64,000 nucleotides of DNA, taken from the NCBI RefSeq assembly GCF_000332455.1, contig NZ_AOGY02000006.1:1-64000 (forward strand), given 5' to 3'. This stretch comes from Leptospira vanthielii serovar Holland str. Waz Holland = ATCC 700522 (GTDB taxonomy: Bacteria > Spirochaetota > Leptospiria > Leptospirales > Leptospiraceae). The notes beneath the pieces were generated by a model, which ran no database searches, was not told where the DNA came from, and saw only the letters and a list, made by a program, of their open reading frames with translations. Shown here piece by piece: positions 9,154 to 18,231 of the stretch (positions are counted from its first letter, which is position 1; every line of letters starts with the position of its first letter). The position numbers and the translations under genes were made by a program.

Positions 9154-11028
9154 CTATTGTAAAGTAGGATTTATAAATTTCTCTCGGTTGCGAATGATTT
9201 TATCTATGGAAGAAACATAACCCAATTCAATCAGCCGTTCATACGCAAACCAATCCAAAAGTCCGAAGTTATTGGTGGGAATTTGCAAAAACAAATCAGA
9301 GATCTTTTCCGTTTGTCGAATGCGGTCTCTACTGGAGGAAAGGATCGAGCGAATGATGATGTCCCCGATAGGTGGAAACTTTGGCCTGAGAATTTCATTA
9401 AAATTGATTAAGTTAGTAATCTGTGTCAAAGGGTGTGTCATCACTCCTGGATTTGTTTTATCAAAATATGCACTTAGTTCCTTATCCTGATCAGGATAAA
9501 TGTCACCAAATACATCTACAGAAATTACTTTTCCAACCCCTCGTTCCTTTAAGGTGATTCCAGGAACATTGTCTAAAACTCCGCCATCTACATAAACAAC
9601 TCCGTCGTCGATCAAAGGAGGAACAATACCTGGAATGGAGGTACTAGCCCGGATCGCTTTCCACAAATCTCCTCTATCATGAACATGAATTTCAGAGTGA
9701 GATAGGTCTGTAGAAATTGCATAAAAAGGAATCCATAAATCTTCGATTTGAATCGAACCAAAAAATTGACGGATTGCCTCTGTATATTTTTTACCTGTCG
9801 TGAGAGATAAAACAGGAACAGTATATTCGTTTAACAGGTCTTTGGAGACCCAAAATGCTTTTGCTTTTTCTTTGCTTCCGCTACTTGATTCCCCCATAGC
9901 AATCAGAGCTGCAAAGATAGAACCAGCACTCGTTCCAGAGACCATATCAATTGGAATTTGGTTTTCCTCTAAGGCAGAAAGAACTCCCAGATGGGCAAAA
10001 CCCTTCGCACCACCACCACCGAGTGCAAGCCCAATGGACTTACCGAGTAACCCCCGACCAAGTCTTTCCCAAGTATCCAACCTGTCCAAATGGACATGGA
10101 AATGACGGTTAAACTTTCTTTTCTGGAAATGGCGAATGGTTCCTGGAACCACCTCTACTGCATTAGGTTGAACTAGAATCAAAATCTGTGTTCTGTCCTT
10201 AAATTGTTTTTTATCCAAAAGCGATTCCAAATGGATAGAATTTGGTCCAACATTCGCATCTTTGATAAACAAAATAGAATCGGACTGACGCAAAGCCCTT
10301 TGTGTCCATGTTGTAACTTCTTTGCCATCTTCTAATACATAAAAAACAAAATCAAACTCAGCCTCCATCTGAGAGAAAAAACGAATGATCCAAGGTTCCC
10401 TATCTTTCTCATCTAACGACATCAACTCAACGGTTCTCTCAAGAAACATCTTTTCATCAACAACACAAAAAGATCCATACCGAAGGAATATAAGACCTAT
10501 TTTATGAATGATTTCCTCTAAACTTTCTTTGGATAAAGAACTTAAGATGGAGAAGGTTTTGGATACAGGTACGAAACCTTTGTTATCCGTTTTGGCATGC
10601 GCCAAACGTTCTGCGATGATTTTTGTAATTTGTAAAAGACTATCTGGGTATTTAAGGAGAATGGAGAGAGCCACTTCCCTTGGGACACGGATGAGCTCGG
10701 AATCTCGAATGGCCTTCACTGTGGCAGAACGTTTTTCTCCCGTGAACAAACTGAGTTCGCCAATGATATCAAGTCTTTTGAATTCACCAACATCGCGAAT
10801 AGTTCCATCAGTTGAGCGTTTTTCATAACGGAGTTTGCCTGCTGCGAGAATGTATAAATCACTGCCCTCTGAGTTTTCCTCAAATAATACCTCTCCTCCA
10901 GGCAAAAATTCCCGAACGGTATTTTCTTTCATTTCGCGAAGTACAGTATGAGGTAAGTTTTTAAAAAGATCTGCCAAAGTAAGATATTGTGTCAAAGCAG
11001 AATGTTTCGATTTTCGAATTTGTTTCAC
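9154..11028 (-). CDS. Cyclic-nucleotide-binding-domain patatin (NTE-like phospholipase)
   Basis: The 624-residue protein starts with a cNMP-binding domain (about 18-145, with GEVLFEENSEGSDLYIL and the phosphate-binding-like GELSLFTGEKRSATV). A linker of about 180 residues follows, then a patatin domain with GGGGAKGFAHLG near 336, the nucleophile GTSAG near 366 and the dyad Asp in DGGVLDNVPG near 480. This architecture matches neuropathy-target-esterase-like bacterial phospholipases, in which the N-terminal domain may gate hydrolysis. First gene of the patatin/NlpC operon; its start lies 114 bp from the divergent ruvA. Confidence 0.88.
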   Translation of the reverse strand: MKQIRKSKHSALTQYLTLADLFKNLPHTVLREMKENTVREFLPGGEVLFEENSEGSDLYILAAGKLRYEKRSTDGTIRDVGEFKRLDIIGELSLFTGEKRSATVKAIRDSELIRVPREVALSILLKYPDSLLQITKIIAERLAHAKTDNKGFVPVSKTFSILSSLSKESLEEIIHKIGLIFLRYGSFCVVDEKMFLERTVELMSLDEKDREPWIIRFFSQMEAEFDFVFYVLEDGKEVTTWTQRALRQSDSILFIKDANVGPNSIHLESLLDKKQFKDRTQILILVQPNAVEVVPGTIRHFQKRKFNRHFHVHLDRLDTWERLGRGLLGKSIGLALGGGGAKGFAHLGVLSALEENQIPIDMVSGTSAGSIFAALIAMGESSSGSKEKAKAFWVSKDLLNEYTVPVLSLTTGKKYTEAIRQFFGSIQIEDLWIPFYAISTDLSHSEIHVHDRGDLWKAIRASTSIPGIVPPLIDDGVVYVDGGVLDNVPGITLKERGVGKVISVDVFGDIYPDQDKELSAYFDKTNPGVMTHPLTQITNLINFNEILRPKFPPIGDIIIRSILSSSRDRIRQTEKISDLFLQIPTNNFGLLDWFAYERLIELGYVSSIDKIIRNREKFINPTLQ

Positions 11029-11142
11029 TTATTTGAATTTATGAAATAGATACAAAAACACAACCTCCTTTTCGGTTTCAAAAAACAAAAGAGTTGTCGC
11101 CAAACGGATGGGATCATAAACTCTGGAAGTGGGACTAAAGAG

Positions 11143-11742
11143 ATGATTGCAAGTTTACGCGGAAAATTAATTCAACTAGAAATGGATCATCTGATCATAG
11201 ATGTGGCTGGTGTTGGTTATGAAGTCCACATTCCCTTTCCCTTACATTTAGAATGTAAGGAGAAAATGAAAGAAGAGATTTTTTTACATATCTTTCATTC
11301 TATCACAGATAGAGGAGAACGCCTCTTTGGATTTTCTACAAGAAAAGATAGAGAACTTTTCCAACTCATTAAGTCTTTACATGGGATTGGCGAACTCACT
11401 GCCCTTAAAATCCTATCCTTTTTCCATGCAGATGATTTGTATAAAATTGCAAAAGAAGATGATCGTAAAACTTTGGAAAAAATTCCTAAAGTCAAAGGCA
11501 AAACTTCAGAAAAAATACTTTTTGAAATCAAACAAAACTTAAAAAAATTAGAAATGTTTCTCAATGATGAATCCACAAAAACAGTTTCAGAAGATAGAGA
11601 GACAGACCTGGCAACCCTTGCCCTTATACAACTAGGTTTTGACGAAAAAACTGCCACGAAACAAGTGCTAGATGCAAAAAAACTAAATCCTGGTTATACG
11701 GCGTCAGAAATTGTAAAACAAGTCATTACCGGAACTCGGTAA
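11143..11742 (+). CDS. ruvA: Holliday junction branch migration protein RuvA
   Basis: This is a full-length RuvA (199 residues). The N-terminal OB-fold starts MIASLRGKLIQL and contains VDVAGVGYEVHIPFP-like sequence, the middle has helix-hairpin-helix segments (SLHGIGELTALKIL and IPKVKGKTSEKIL, about 80-140), and the C-terminal three-helix domain (about 150-199) contacts RuvB. RuvA tetramers bind four-way junctions and load the RuvB motor. ruvB and ruvC are not adjacent. The gene ends 1 bp before the convergent lipoprotein gene. Confidence 0.95.
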   Translation: MIASLRGKLIQLEMDHLIIDVAGVGYEVHIPFPLHLECKEKMKEEIFLHIFHSITDRGERLFGFSTRKDRELFQLIKSLHGIGELTALKILSFFHADDLYKIAKEDDRKTLEKIPKVKGKTSEKILFEIKQNLKKLEMFLNDESTKTVSEDRETDLATLALIQLGFDEKTATKQVLDAKKLNPGYTASEIVKQVITGTR

Positions 11743-11743
11743 C

Positions 11744-12340
11744 TCAAAACATACGGAGGAGATACCACTTCCCCTCCCATTTGACAAAACTAGGATTGAT
11801 CAAATACCGTTCTAACTTTGGATTTTCTGCAAACCGAAACTTAACTTCTACTTCCTCGCTAGAACCCACATAAAAATCGACCCAAACCTGTTTGGCTGTA
11901 AGAAAAACATCTCGTACGGTGAGATTCCCTAAACTGCCCTTCTTTTGGTCCAACTTCTTCGAATCAAAATAATAAATTTGAAAGTATCCATTTGAATTTT
12001 TCAAATCTTTCTCCACTTCTACATAAGTCCAATACCCTTTGGCATCCACATACAAACCTTTTTCTGGATGAATCAGACTGGGAAGGTGAACAAAAGAACT
12101 GGCACAAAGATCTCCGAGTAACACTTTGATTACACTCAAAAGATAAGTCTGGTCAAATTTGGAAAGGGTAGTTCCGTAAACAGTTCCCAAGGATAAAGGG
12201 ATGGGGCAACCTATTTCTTTGGCATTTGTTTTGGAAAGAGAAACCGTATCGGCGGGAGGAACTTCCTTTTCGATGAGTTGGCAACTAAAAGAGAAAAAAA
12301 TAATAAAAAAAGATAAAAGTTTGGGTTGCAGGTGCATCAC
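11744..12340 (-). CDS. Putative lipoprotein of unknown function
   Basis: The signal peptide LLSFFIIFFSFSC ends in a spirochaete-type lipobox with Cys at about residue 20, so a lipid-anchored periplasmic or surface protein is likely. The mature part of about 178 residues is mixed alpha/beta with no family I recognise; late residues KFRFAENPKLERYL and KWEGKWYLLRMF resemble a small beta fold. Its ATG overlaps the stop of the upstream TPR gene by 4 bp (ATGA), so the two are probably translationally coupled and act together. Confidence 0.75.
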   Translation of the reverse strand: MMHLQPKLLSFFIIFFSFSCQLIEKEVPPADTVSLSKTNAKEIGCPIPLSLGTVYGTTLSKFDQTYLLSVIKVLLGDLCASSFVHLPSLIHPEKGLYVDAKGYWTYVEVEKDLKNSNGYFQIYYFDSKKLDQKKGSLGNLTVRDVFLTAKQVWVDFYVGSSEEVEVKFRFAENPKLERYLINPSFVKWEGKWYLLRMF

Positions 12341-13881
12341 ATCGTTTTGTTGAGAAGGTCCTCAAACAAATCCCCGCTATACATCTCGAGTGCTCCGTTA
12401 CTCGCAGCGATAATTTTTTTCCCACCTTCCGTTACGTCAAAATTACCAATTACATAACCTCTTGTGGCACCTAACTCTTCCATTTGGTTTGTCATCTCTC
12501 GAAGGAATACATCGGATACCTTAGCGTCCTTCCATTTGCGAACACGGAATAGTGCCCTTTTATTGACGTCTTCTTTCGAAGAAGCGAGTAAATTCACACC
12601 ATCCCCTTCTGGGTTGGAAATCTCCTTGGTGACTCGATACCCCATACTCATCACCATACGAGTGGCCTGATTTTTAAAATTAGTTCCAGGAAGACTGATA
12701 AACTTTTCAAATTTATCCAACCCCAACATATCCAATTTGGAAGTTAGTTTTTTTCCGCTGTCATCCACCATACCTTTGATGTTAAAGGGTTTGGACGATC
12801 GCATTCCACTCAGTTCAAAGTATCTAGAATTTGGAAATAAATTGACAGAAAGCAAATTGAGTTCGCGGGAAAGGTCATATTCATGTATCAAAGATTCAAC
12901 AGTTCCAGTTCCACGTTCCAGTCTATATTTTAAATTGGCAAGGGCCACCACATCGGGATCCTCTAACCGTTCTACTTCAGCCTCAATTAAATATTCGGAA
13001 GCATCATCCAAACGACCCATATAAATGGTAATCATAGCAAAGTGAATACTGCTTTCGATGATTTCACTATGCCAGGCATTGAGCCTTGCCATCTCCATAC
13101 AAAGTCTTCCATACTTTAATGCTTCTGGAAAATTTTGCATCAGGATGGCTTCTGTCATTAAAAATTGGAACAAAGTGAACCGAACAAATTCGTCTTCGAT
13201 CTGTTCGCTGATGGCAACAGCAGTTTTGACTGCGTCCTTGTGTTTGTTTTCGCGAGACAAAGAAAGTGCATATAAAAAACCAGAGACGGGTGACTTTTCT
13301 AATTTATAGGCCTTTTCGAAGTAATCTTTTTCCTTTCCGCCTCCTGTCACTCCAGAGATCACACCCCGAGCGATGAAGTAAGAGGAGATGTTGATTTTTT
13401 CCTCCGGGATCCGAGAAAAAAAATGGTCGGCAATTTTGAATTCTTTTTGTCCGAGTGCCATAAATCCCAACCGAAGGCAGGCAATGGGATTGGACCTGTC
13501 GGCTTGGAGAGTGTCTAAATAATGAAAAAAAGCTTCTTCAAAAAAATCTTTGTTATAATAGATATCCGCAATGCGATTAGAAACCGTTACAGAATCGATT
13601 TCTTTTGTATACCGGTTGTTCTTTTTTATGATTTCAAGGTGTTTGGCTTCGTTTAGAGGGTCATTTTCCATGGCATAGATCTTTGCCATGACGTAGTGGC
13701 CATAAGGGTTTTGGTGGTCTTCTTCTAGTTTTTCACGGACAAGGGCCCTGGCATCTAAAAAGTTCCCGAGAGTGGCGAGGCTCAGTGCCTTAGCATAACT
13801 ATCCCGTCTCTGCCCGACAATGAAGGTCAAGAGAAACCCGAGCATAATGACTGCTGCTCCCACAAAGATAAAAAATGCCAA
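12337..13881 (-). CDS. Membrane-anchored TPR protein with C-terminal Mrr-like endonuclease fold
   Basis: The protein starts at a TTG supported by a good ribosome site (AGGAAG, 7-8 bp upstream). Residues 2-22 (AFFIFVGAAVIMLGFLLTF) form one membrane anchor. About 25-330 are helical TPR-like repeats. The last 140 residues resemble the Mrr-type restriction-endonuclease fold: NPEGDGVNLLA near 425, ALFRVRKWK near 445 at the position of the usual QxK strand, then RGYVIGNFDVTEGGKKIIAAS and GALEMYSGDLFEDLL, matching the family's closing strands. QxK is changed to RVRKWK, so nuclease activity is uncertain. Coupled to a lipoprotein gene downstream. Confidence 0.7.
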   Translation of the reverse strand: MAFFIFVGAAVIMLGFLLTFIVGQRRDSYAKALSLATLGNFLDARALVREKLEEDHQNPYGHYVMAKIYAMENDPLNEAKHLEIIKKNNRYTKEIDSVTVSNRIADIYYNKDFFEEAFFHYLDTLQADRSNPIACLRLGFMALGQKEFKIADHFFSRIPEEKINISSYFIARGVISGVTGGGKEKDYFEKAYKLEKSPVSGFLYALSLSRENKHKDAVKTAVAISEQIEDEFVRFTLFQFLMTEAILMQNFPEALKYGRLCMEMARLNAWHSEIIESSIHFAMITIYMGRLDDASEYLIEAEVERLEDPDVVALANLKYRLERGTGTVESLIHEYDLSRELNLLSVNLFPNSRYFELSGMRSSKPFNIKGMVDDSGKKLTSKLDMLGLDKFEKFISLPGTNFKNQATRMVMSMGYRVTKEISNPEGDGVNLLASSKEDVNKRALFRVRKWKDAKVSDVFLREMTNQMEELGATRGYVIGNFDVTEGGKKIIAASNGALEMYSGDLFEDLLNKTM

Positions 13882-13949
13882 ATTCGATTACTTCCTATTT
13901 TCCTATTTTAGTTGGTAAAAAAGAGTCTTACGTCAATTCTGTCCTGGAA

Positions 13950-14483
13950 GTGATACAACTCACCTACATTTCGTTTGCCCTTCGCCTTCTCTTCCGGGAT
14001 CGACTCTATTCGGTGGCCTATGGCCTCGTCGGAACCCTGGTTTTTACATTCTTCTTACTCACCATAAGGATCCACTTCCATTTGTACTCAGGAGTGTCCC
14101 TTACTAGTATCGTTTCCTTTGACCAATCTCCGCAGATTCTTTTTTATTCCACGAGTTTTGCACTCATGACTCTCTTTTTCTTCCATTGCCTCCACGGACT
14201 CGGAGACATCGGTGTGATGATGGCCATCGGGGGGAACAGACTCGGTTGTATTTGGCTACATTCCTTGTCCTTATTTTTCCTATTTCTTCCCAGTTTCCTA
14301 CTGGCAATCATGATCAACATTGGATATCTAAATCCACCTACAGATTTTGGTATCGGCAATGAATTAAAATCCATTTTTACTTGTTTGGTTCTCTTTATTG
14401 CCCTCGGTCTTTTGGTATCTGTTCCCACAATTGGAATCAGTACCTATATCGATCCTTACAAATCGATCAGGAGACAAAAGTAA
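13950..14483 (+). CDS. Small ABC-exporter permease-like membrane protein (FtsX/MacB style)
   Basis: About four membrane helices are visible ([71 protein letters not shown]). The order, and the [14 protein letters not shown] end, resemble the last half of an FtsX/LolC-type permease. The stop overlaps the start of an ABC ATPase gene (TAATG), which fixes the role. I place the start at GTG 13950 ([17 protein letters not shown], a usual opening for this class). An in-frame ATG at 13875 would overlap the divergent TPR gene start by 7 bp and has no ribosome site. The large periplasmic domain of full-length permeases is missing. Confidence 0.6.
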   Translation: MIQLTYISFALRLLFRDRLYSVAYGLVGTLVFTFFLLTIRIHFHLYSGVSLTSIVSFDQSPQILFYSTSFALMTLFFFHCLHGLGDIGVMMAIGGNRLGCIWLHSLSLFFLFLPSFLLAIMINIGYLNPPTDFGIGNELKSIFTCLVLFIALGLLVSVPTIGISTYIDPYKSIRRQK

Positions 14484-15154
14484 TGTTACTTCGTGTTCAC
14501 AACCTAACCAAACGATTTGGCAAAGACGAAGCCGTGAGTTCTGTTAGCTTCGATGTGAACCAAGGGGATTATGTTGCCATCATTGGCCCATCGGGATCGG
14601 GCAAAACCACTTTACTTTCCATGCTCACAGGTATGCTCTCTCCGACAGAAGGTGATATTCTCTATGACCAAATCAAACTCTCGCAAATTTCCAAACAAGA
14701 ACTGGCAGAAATTCGTGCAAGGGACTTAGGACTCGTATTCCAGTTTTCCGAACTTGTCGGAAATCTAACCATCAAAGAAAACATTCTTTTGCCGGCTCTT
14801 TTTACACGAAAGTTTTCCAATGCGGACTACATTCGTAAATGCGATTATTTGATCGAACATTTAAAGTTAGGCGACATCCAAAACGCAATTCCTCGAACTT
14901 TGTCCGGGGGACAAATCCAAAAAGCAGCAATTGCTCGTTCTCTTATCAACGATCCAGCAATCTTATTTGCAGATGAGCCATCGGGAGATTTGGATCCTGA
15001 AAATAGTTTTCTTGTCCAACTCCTCCTTGCGGAGTATAACAAAAGAAACCACTCTATTATCCTTGTCACACATGATATGAAACTTGCCTTTGATGCACAA
15101 ACCGTTTACGAAATGAAAAACGGAAAGTTCGCCCAGGTAATTAAGGGAGAATGA
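14483..15154 (+). CDS. ABC transporter ATP-binding protein (LolD/MacB type)
   Basis: The 223-residue ATPase has Walker [10 protein letters not shown] near 37-45, Q-loop [11 protein letters not shown], signature [15 protein letters not shown] near 140, Walker [13 protein letters not shown] near 160 and the H-loop LVTHD. Sequence style matches the LolD/FtsE/MacB group. The ATG at 14483 overlaps the permease stop and has aggag 13-17 bp upstream. The stop overlaps the ROK kinase start (ATGA). It powers the adjacent small permease; lipoprotein release or small-molecule export are both possible. Confidence 0.88.
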   Translation: MLLRVHNLTKRFGKDEAVSSVSFDVNQGDYVAIIGPSGSGKTTLLSMLTGMLSPTEGDILYDQIKLSQISKQELAEIRARDLGLVFQFSELVGNLTIKENILLPALFTRKFSNADYIRKCDYLIEHLKLGDIQNAIPRTLSGGQIQKAAIARSLINDPAILFADEPSGDLDPENSFLVQLLLAEYNKRNHSIILVTHDMKLAFDAQTVYEMKNGKFAQVIKGE

Positions 15155-16053
15155 GTTTGCGAAGTGCCATCGGAGTAGATGTTGGCGGGGGAAGCATTCG
15201 GGTTAGCCTCTTCGATGAAAGTGGAAACGAACTTAAGTCCCAAGTTTCCCCCACACCGGATCACTTGGACAACGATAGTTTCCTAAAAATCTTAAAAGAT
15301 ACCATTCGTCCTCTCGCAAAAGATGGGATAGGAATTGGTGTGGGTTCGCCCGGCCCCTTGGACAATGAACGTGGAGTGTTGATCTCCAGTGCAAATATGA
15401 TAGGACTAAAAAACCTGCGCATCAAAGAATCACTCACCCAAGAATTCTCTCTTCCCGTTTGGTATGAAAATGATGCCAACTGTGCTGCATTAGGTGAAGC
15501 TTACTTTGGTATTTATAAAAATACAGAATCACAACTGATACTCACTTTGGGAACTGGTGTCGGTGGTGGTTTTGTGAACAAAGGTATTTTGTATTCTGGG
15601 TATTTGGGGAATGGAATTGAAATTGGCCATACCACTTCTGTGATTGGAGGAGCCCTTTGCGGATGTGGAGTTCATGGTTGTGTGGAGAGTTACTTTTCCA
15701 CACGAGGGTTACTCGGTCGTTATAAAGAGAAGTCAAACAAAACGCTGGAAAATGCCGAAGAATTTTTTCAATTGGTTAGAAACAATGATCCACTTGCCAA
15801 AGAAATATTAAATTTTGGAACCTTGGCTCTGGCACACGCAGTCAGAAATGCCGTCCACTTACTGAACCCAGAGGCAGTTGTCTTTGTTGGGGGAATCACA
15901 AAATCTTATGACCTATTTGGGAAAAAATTAGAATCCGAAATCAGATCGTCCATCTTTCCTGTATTAAATGACAGATTAAAAATTGGTGCCGGGGGAAGTC
16001 TCTCGGGAGCTTTAGGTGCTGCATCTCTTGTGTTTTCGAAGGAGAAAGTATAG
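15151..16053 (+). CDS. ROK-family sugar kinase (glucokinase-like)
   Basis: The 300-residue protein has the N-terminal phosphate motif [15 protein letters not shown], the catalytic Asp in [13 protein letters not shown] near 110, the adenosine motif [10 protein letters not shown], and the ROK zinc cluster [10 protein letters not shown] near 170. These mark ROK kinases such as glucokinase or N-acetylhexosamine kinase. No N-terminal helix-turn-helix is present, so it is an enzyme and not a repressor. It overlaps the ABC ATPase gene by 4 bp, and the HIT gene starts immediately downstream. The sugar cannot be named. Confidence 0.85.
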   Translation: MSLRSAIGVDVGGGSIRVSLFDESGNELKSQVSPTPDHLDNDSFLKILKDTIRPLAKDGIGIGVGSPGPLDNERGVLISSANMIGLKNLRIKESLTQEFSLPVWYENDANCAALGEAYFGIYKNTESQLILTLGTGVGGGFVNKGILYSGYLGNGIEIGHTTSVIGGALCGCGVHGCVESYFSTRGLLGRYKEKSNKTLENAEEFFQLVRNNDPLAKEILNFGTLALAHAVRNAVHLLNPEAVVFVGGITKSYDLFGKKLESEIRSSIFPVLNDRLKIGAGGSLSGALGAASLVFSKEKV

Positions 16054-16054
16054 T

Positions 16055-16399
16055 ATGGAAAATTGCCTTTTCTGTAAAATTGCGAGTGGGGAAATTCAAA
16101 GCAAAAAGGAATATGAATCAGAAAACATATTAGTGTTTCATGATATTACTCCTCAGGCCCCCTTTCATGTCCTCATCATTCCGAAAGTCCATATTTCCAG
16201 TATGAATCAAATTGGAGATTTGGATCCCAAAATCCTCACGGAGATATTTCAAACCATTCCCAAAATTGCAGAACAAAATGGAATTTCAGAAAAAGGTTAT
16301 CGGTTAGTCAATAATTGCGGAAATTTTGGCGGACAAACTGTAAATCATATCCACTTTCACTTGCTAGGTGGTCGTCACCTAAAATGGCCACCGGGCTAA
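16055..16399 (+). CDS. HIT-family nucleotide hydrolase (HINT-like)
   Basis: The 114-residue protein starts MENCLFCKIASGEI, the usual HINT opening with Cys-x2-Cys, and ends with the HIT triad HIHFHLLGG. HINT enzymes hydrolyse AMP-linked substrates such as adenosine phosphoramidates. The ATG at 16055, one base beyond the ROK stop, is chosen over a frame extension starting at 16016 because homology begins exactly at MENC and ggagaaag lies just upstream. It is part of the same operon as the ROK kinase. Confidence 0.93.
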   Translation: MENCLFCKIASGEIQSKKEYESENILVFHDITPQAPFHVLIIPKVHISSMNQIGDLDPKILTEIFQTIPKIAEQNGISEKGYRLVNNCGNFGGQTVNHIHFHLLGGRHLKWPPG

Positions 16400-16409
16400 A
16401 AAGGACAGA

Positions 16410-17366
16410 ATGAGAAAATTAATATTTGGAATCTTAGTTTCAGGCATTGCGGTATATTTCCTTTCAAAAAACTTTGACCTGACCGAATTTGAACGTTTAG
16501 AAGGAAAAATTAATTGGTGGATTTTCCCATTGTTATTCCTCTCGAATCTATGGGCGTTTATACCCTTCTCGATTCGCTGGTATTATCTACTAGAGAAAAA
16601 GATTAGTTTTGCCCAAGCCTTTACCACGGCCATCATCGGTGTGGGACTCAATATGGTTCTTCCCGCAAGAGGTGGGGACTTAGTGCGCCTTATCATGAAC
16701 AAAAGAGATACCGAACTTCCTCTCACTCATTTATTCAGTCGTATCTTTTTAGAAAAGGTAATGGATCTTGGTTCTGTTGTTGTGATTGGCGCTGCTGCTC
16801 TTTTTTATATGGGACTTGGACAATCCAAAAACTTAAACCTCCTTCTTATCTCCACACTTGTCATTGTTGGTATGATCGTTGGACTTATCTTAGTTCGTTA
16901 TTTTTTAGATCCCTTACGCAAAATGGCAAAAACACTATTTAGCATCATAGGTAAACACGGATTATACGAAGAGAAGTTAGACCACCATTTAATAGAATTT
17001 TCTTCCTTTTTAAAAGGTGACAAATTACTAAAACCCGTCCTTTATTCCATTCCCACTTGGGTTTTGGGTTATGCAGTTTCCTATTATCTGGCGGGCCTAC
17101 TCATTGACATGCCTCTTAAATTTCCAGAAGCTCTGTTATTTATGTTTCTCGGTGGAATGGGTGTGGCAATTCCTTCGGCACCTTCCGGCATTGGTGTTTT
17201 CCATGCGGCCATCATATCTGGATTCATTATCTTGGGAAGAGATCCGGGTGAAGGTCTAGTGTATGCGACTGTAGTCCACCTCACACAATTTATTATCACC
17301 ACAAGTTTAGCTCTAGTGGCATATCTATATTGGCGTTTGACTCACGGAAAGAAAACAAAACAATAA
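16410..17366 (+). CDS. Lysylphosphatidylglycerol-synthase-like integral membrane protein (UPF0104)
   Basis: The 318-residue protein has about eight membrane helices and the family motifs LNMVLPARGGDLVRL near 85-96 and LFSRIFLEKVMDL near 108, plus PSAPSGIGVFHA near 255. This is the flippase-like membrane half of LPG synthases; the cytosolic aminoacyltransferase domain of MprF is absent. Stand-alone members occur widely and their substrate is unclear. Starts 10 bp after the HIT gene, so cotranscription is likely. A strong bidirectional hairpin follows. Confidence 0.85.
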   Translation: MRKLIFGILVSGIAVYFLSKNFDLTEFERLEGKINWWIFPLLFLSNLWAFIPFSIRWYYLLEKKISFAQAFTTAIIGVGLNMVLPARGGDLVRLIMNKRDTELPLTHLFSRIFLEKVMDLGSVVVIGAAALFYMGLGQSKNLNLLLISTLVIVGMIVGLILVRYFLDPLRKMAKTLFSIIGKHGLYEEKLDHHLIEFSSFLKGDKLLKPVLYSIPTWVLGYAVSYYLAGLLIDMPLKFPEALLFMFLGGMGVAIPSAPSGIGVFHAAIISGFIILGRDPGEGLVYATVVHLTQFIITTSLALVAYLYWRLTHGKKTKQ

Positions 17367-17400
17367 CCTTTTCCGAGTTAGTTTTGTTATCTCCATTATT

Positions 17401-17448
17401 TCAGTTATAACTGATGCCAAATTGACTAAAACTACAGTCAATTTGGCA
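17401..17448. terminator. Palindrome plus perfect 13-bp stem-loop between convergent genes
   Basis: A 14-bp perfect palindrome (TCAGTTATAACTGA, 17401-17414) is followed directly by TGCCAAATTGACT (17415-17427), an 8-nt loop and its exact reverse complement (17436-17448). It lies between the stops of the convergent LPG-synthase-like and VOC genes, so it probably terminates transcription from both sides. The flanks are AT-rich but lack a long T-run. Confidence 0.65.
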
Positions 17449-17455
17449 ATTTAAC

Positions 17456-17923
17456 TTAACTTAAAGCTTTAATTACATCGTCCGGAGCTTGCACTAGTTC
17501 CACAAGAACTCCCTCGCTACAAAGAGGAAACTCTTCGTTTCCTTTCGGATGGATGAAACAAACGTTATACCCTGCAGCACCTTTCCGAATTCCACCTGGT
17601 GTAAACCTAACTCCTTGTTTTGTCAGGTACTCAACACAGTCTTCCAATTTATCAATCCAAAGACCTATGTGGTTGAGTTTGGGATCGTGAACTTTCGGAC
17701 TTTTGTTTGGATCGATGGGTTGCATAAGATCAATCTCTACTTTAAAAGGCCCATTACCCATGGACAAAATGTCCTCATTCACGTTTTCTTTTTCACTTTT
17801 ATAATCAGAAACTTTTGTGAGGCCCATTATATCTACCCAAAACTTGGATAACTTTTCTTTCGACTCACCACCGATGGCGACTTGTTGGATACCTAAAACT
17901 TTAAAAGGACGATTTCCCGACAT
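17456..17923 (-). CDS. VOC-superfamily (glyoxalase-like) protein
   Basis: The 155-residue protein has two beta-alpha-beta-beta-beta halves: VLGIQQVAIGGESKEKLSKFWVD at about 8-30, then LNHIGLWIDKLEDCVEYL near 92 and GVLVELVQAP at the end. The metal-ligand positions (Gln/His, Glu, His, Glu) can be matched, in the style of methylmalonyl-CoA epimerase or lactoylglutathione lyase. ATG 17923 is chosen because gaggt lies 7 bp upstream; an in-frame TTG at 17944 is not needed. The reaction cannot be fixed from sequence. Confidence 0.75.
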   Translation of the reverse strand: MSGNRPFKVLGIQQVAIGGESKEKLSKFWVDIMGLTKVSDYKSEKENVNEDILSMGNGPFKVEIDLMQPIDPNKSPKVHDPKLNHIGLWIDKLEDCVEYLTKQGVRFTPGGIRKGAAGYNVCFIHPKGNEEFPLCSEGVLVELVQAPDDVIKALS

Positions 17924-18231
17924 TTCTCTACCTCTTTCTAACAAACTATAATTTCTACCTCACCACATTCTCACAAAGACCGTCTCGCGAAAATTATTTT
18001 TCTCGTTGGTTTCTGGTATTTCTCTGCGAGTTTCCATTTGGATGAGAACCAGCATTGTATTTGATTTGGCGACCACCTTCTATATTGTTAGGTAAATAAA
18101 AAAGTAGGTACGGAATGAAAAAATATATAGATCCAAATCCTGACAGTTTCGATTTTACTTTATAACAACGCATAACAGTTTCTAATATATTCCTTGCTTA
18201 TGTCCTTTAGCCGGATTATAATGAATTTCGT
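17924..18231. other. 308-bp intergenic region between divergent genes
   Basis: No coding frame is convincing here. It is AT-rich with short homopolymers. The only clear signal is a strong promoter at its right end (entered separately). Confidence 0.5.
18194..18222 (+). promoter_or_regulatory. Strong sigma70-type promoter directly abutting the YkvA-like gene start
   Basis: TTGCTT at 18194-18199 and a perfect TATAAT at 18217-18222 are 17 bp apart. The ATG of the next gene is at 18232, only about 10 bp past the -10 box, so transcription would start within a few bases of the start codon. No Shine-Dalgarno sequence fits in that space; the mRNA is predicted to be leaderless or nearly so. Confidence 0.7.
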
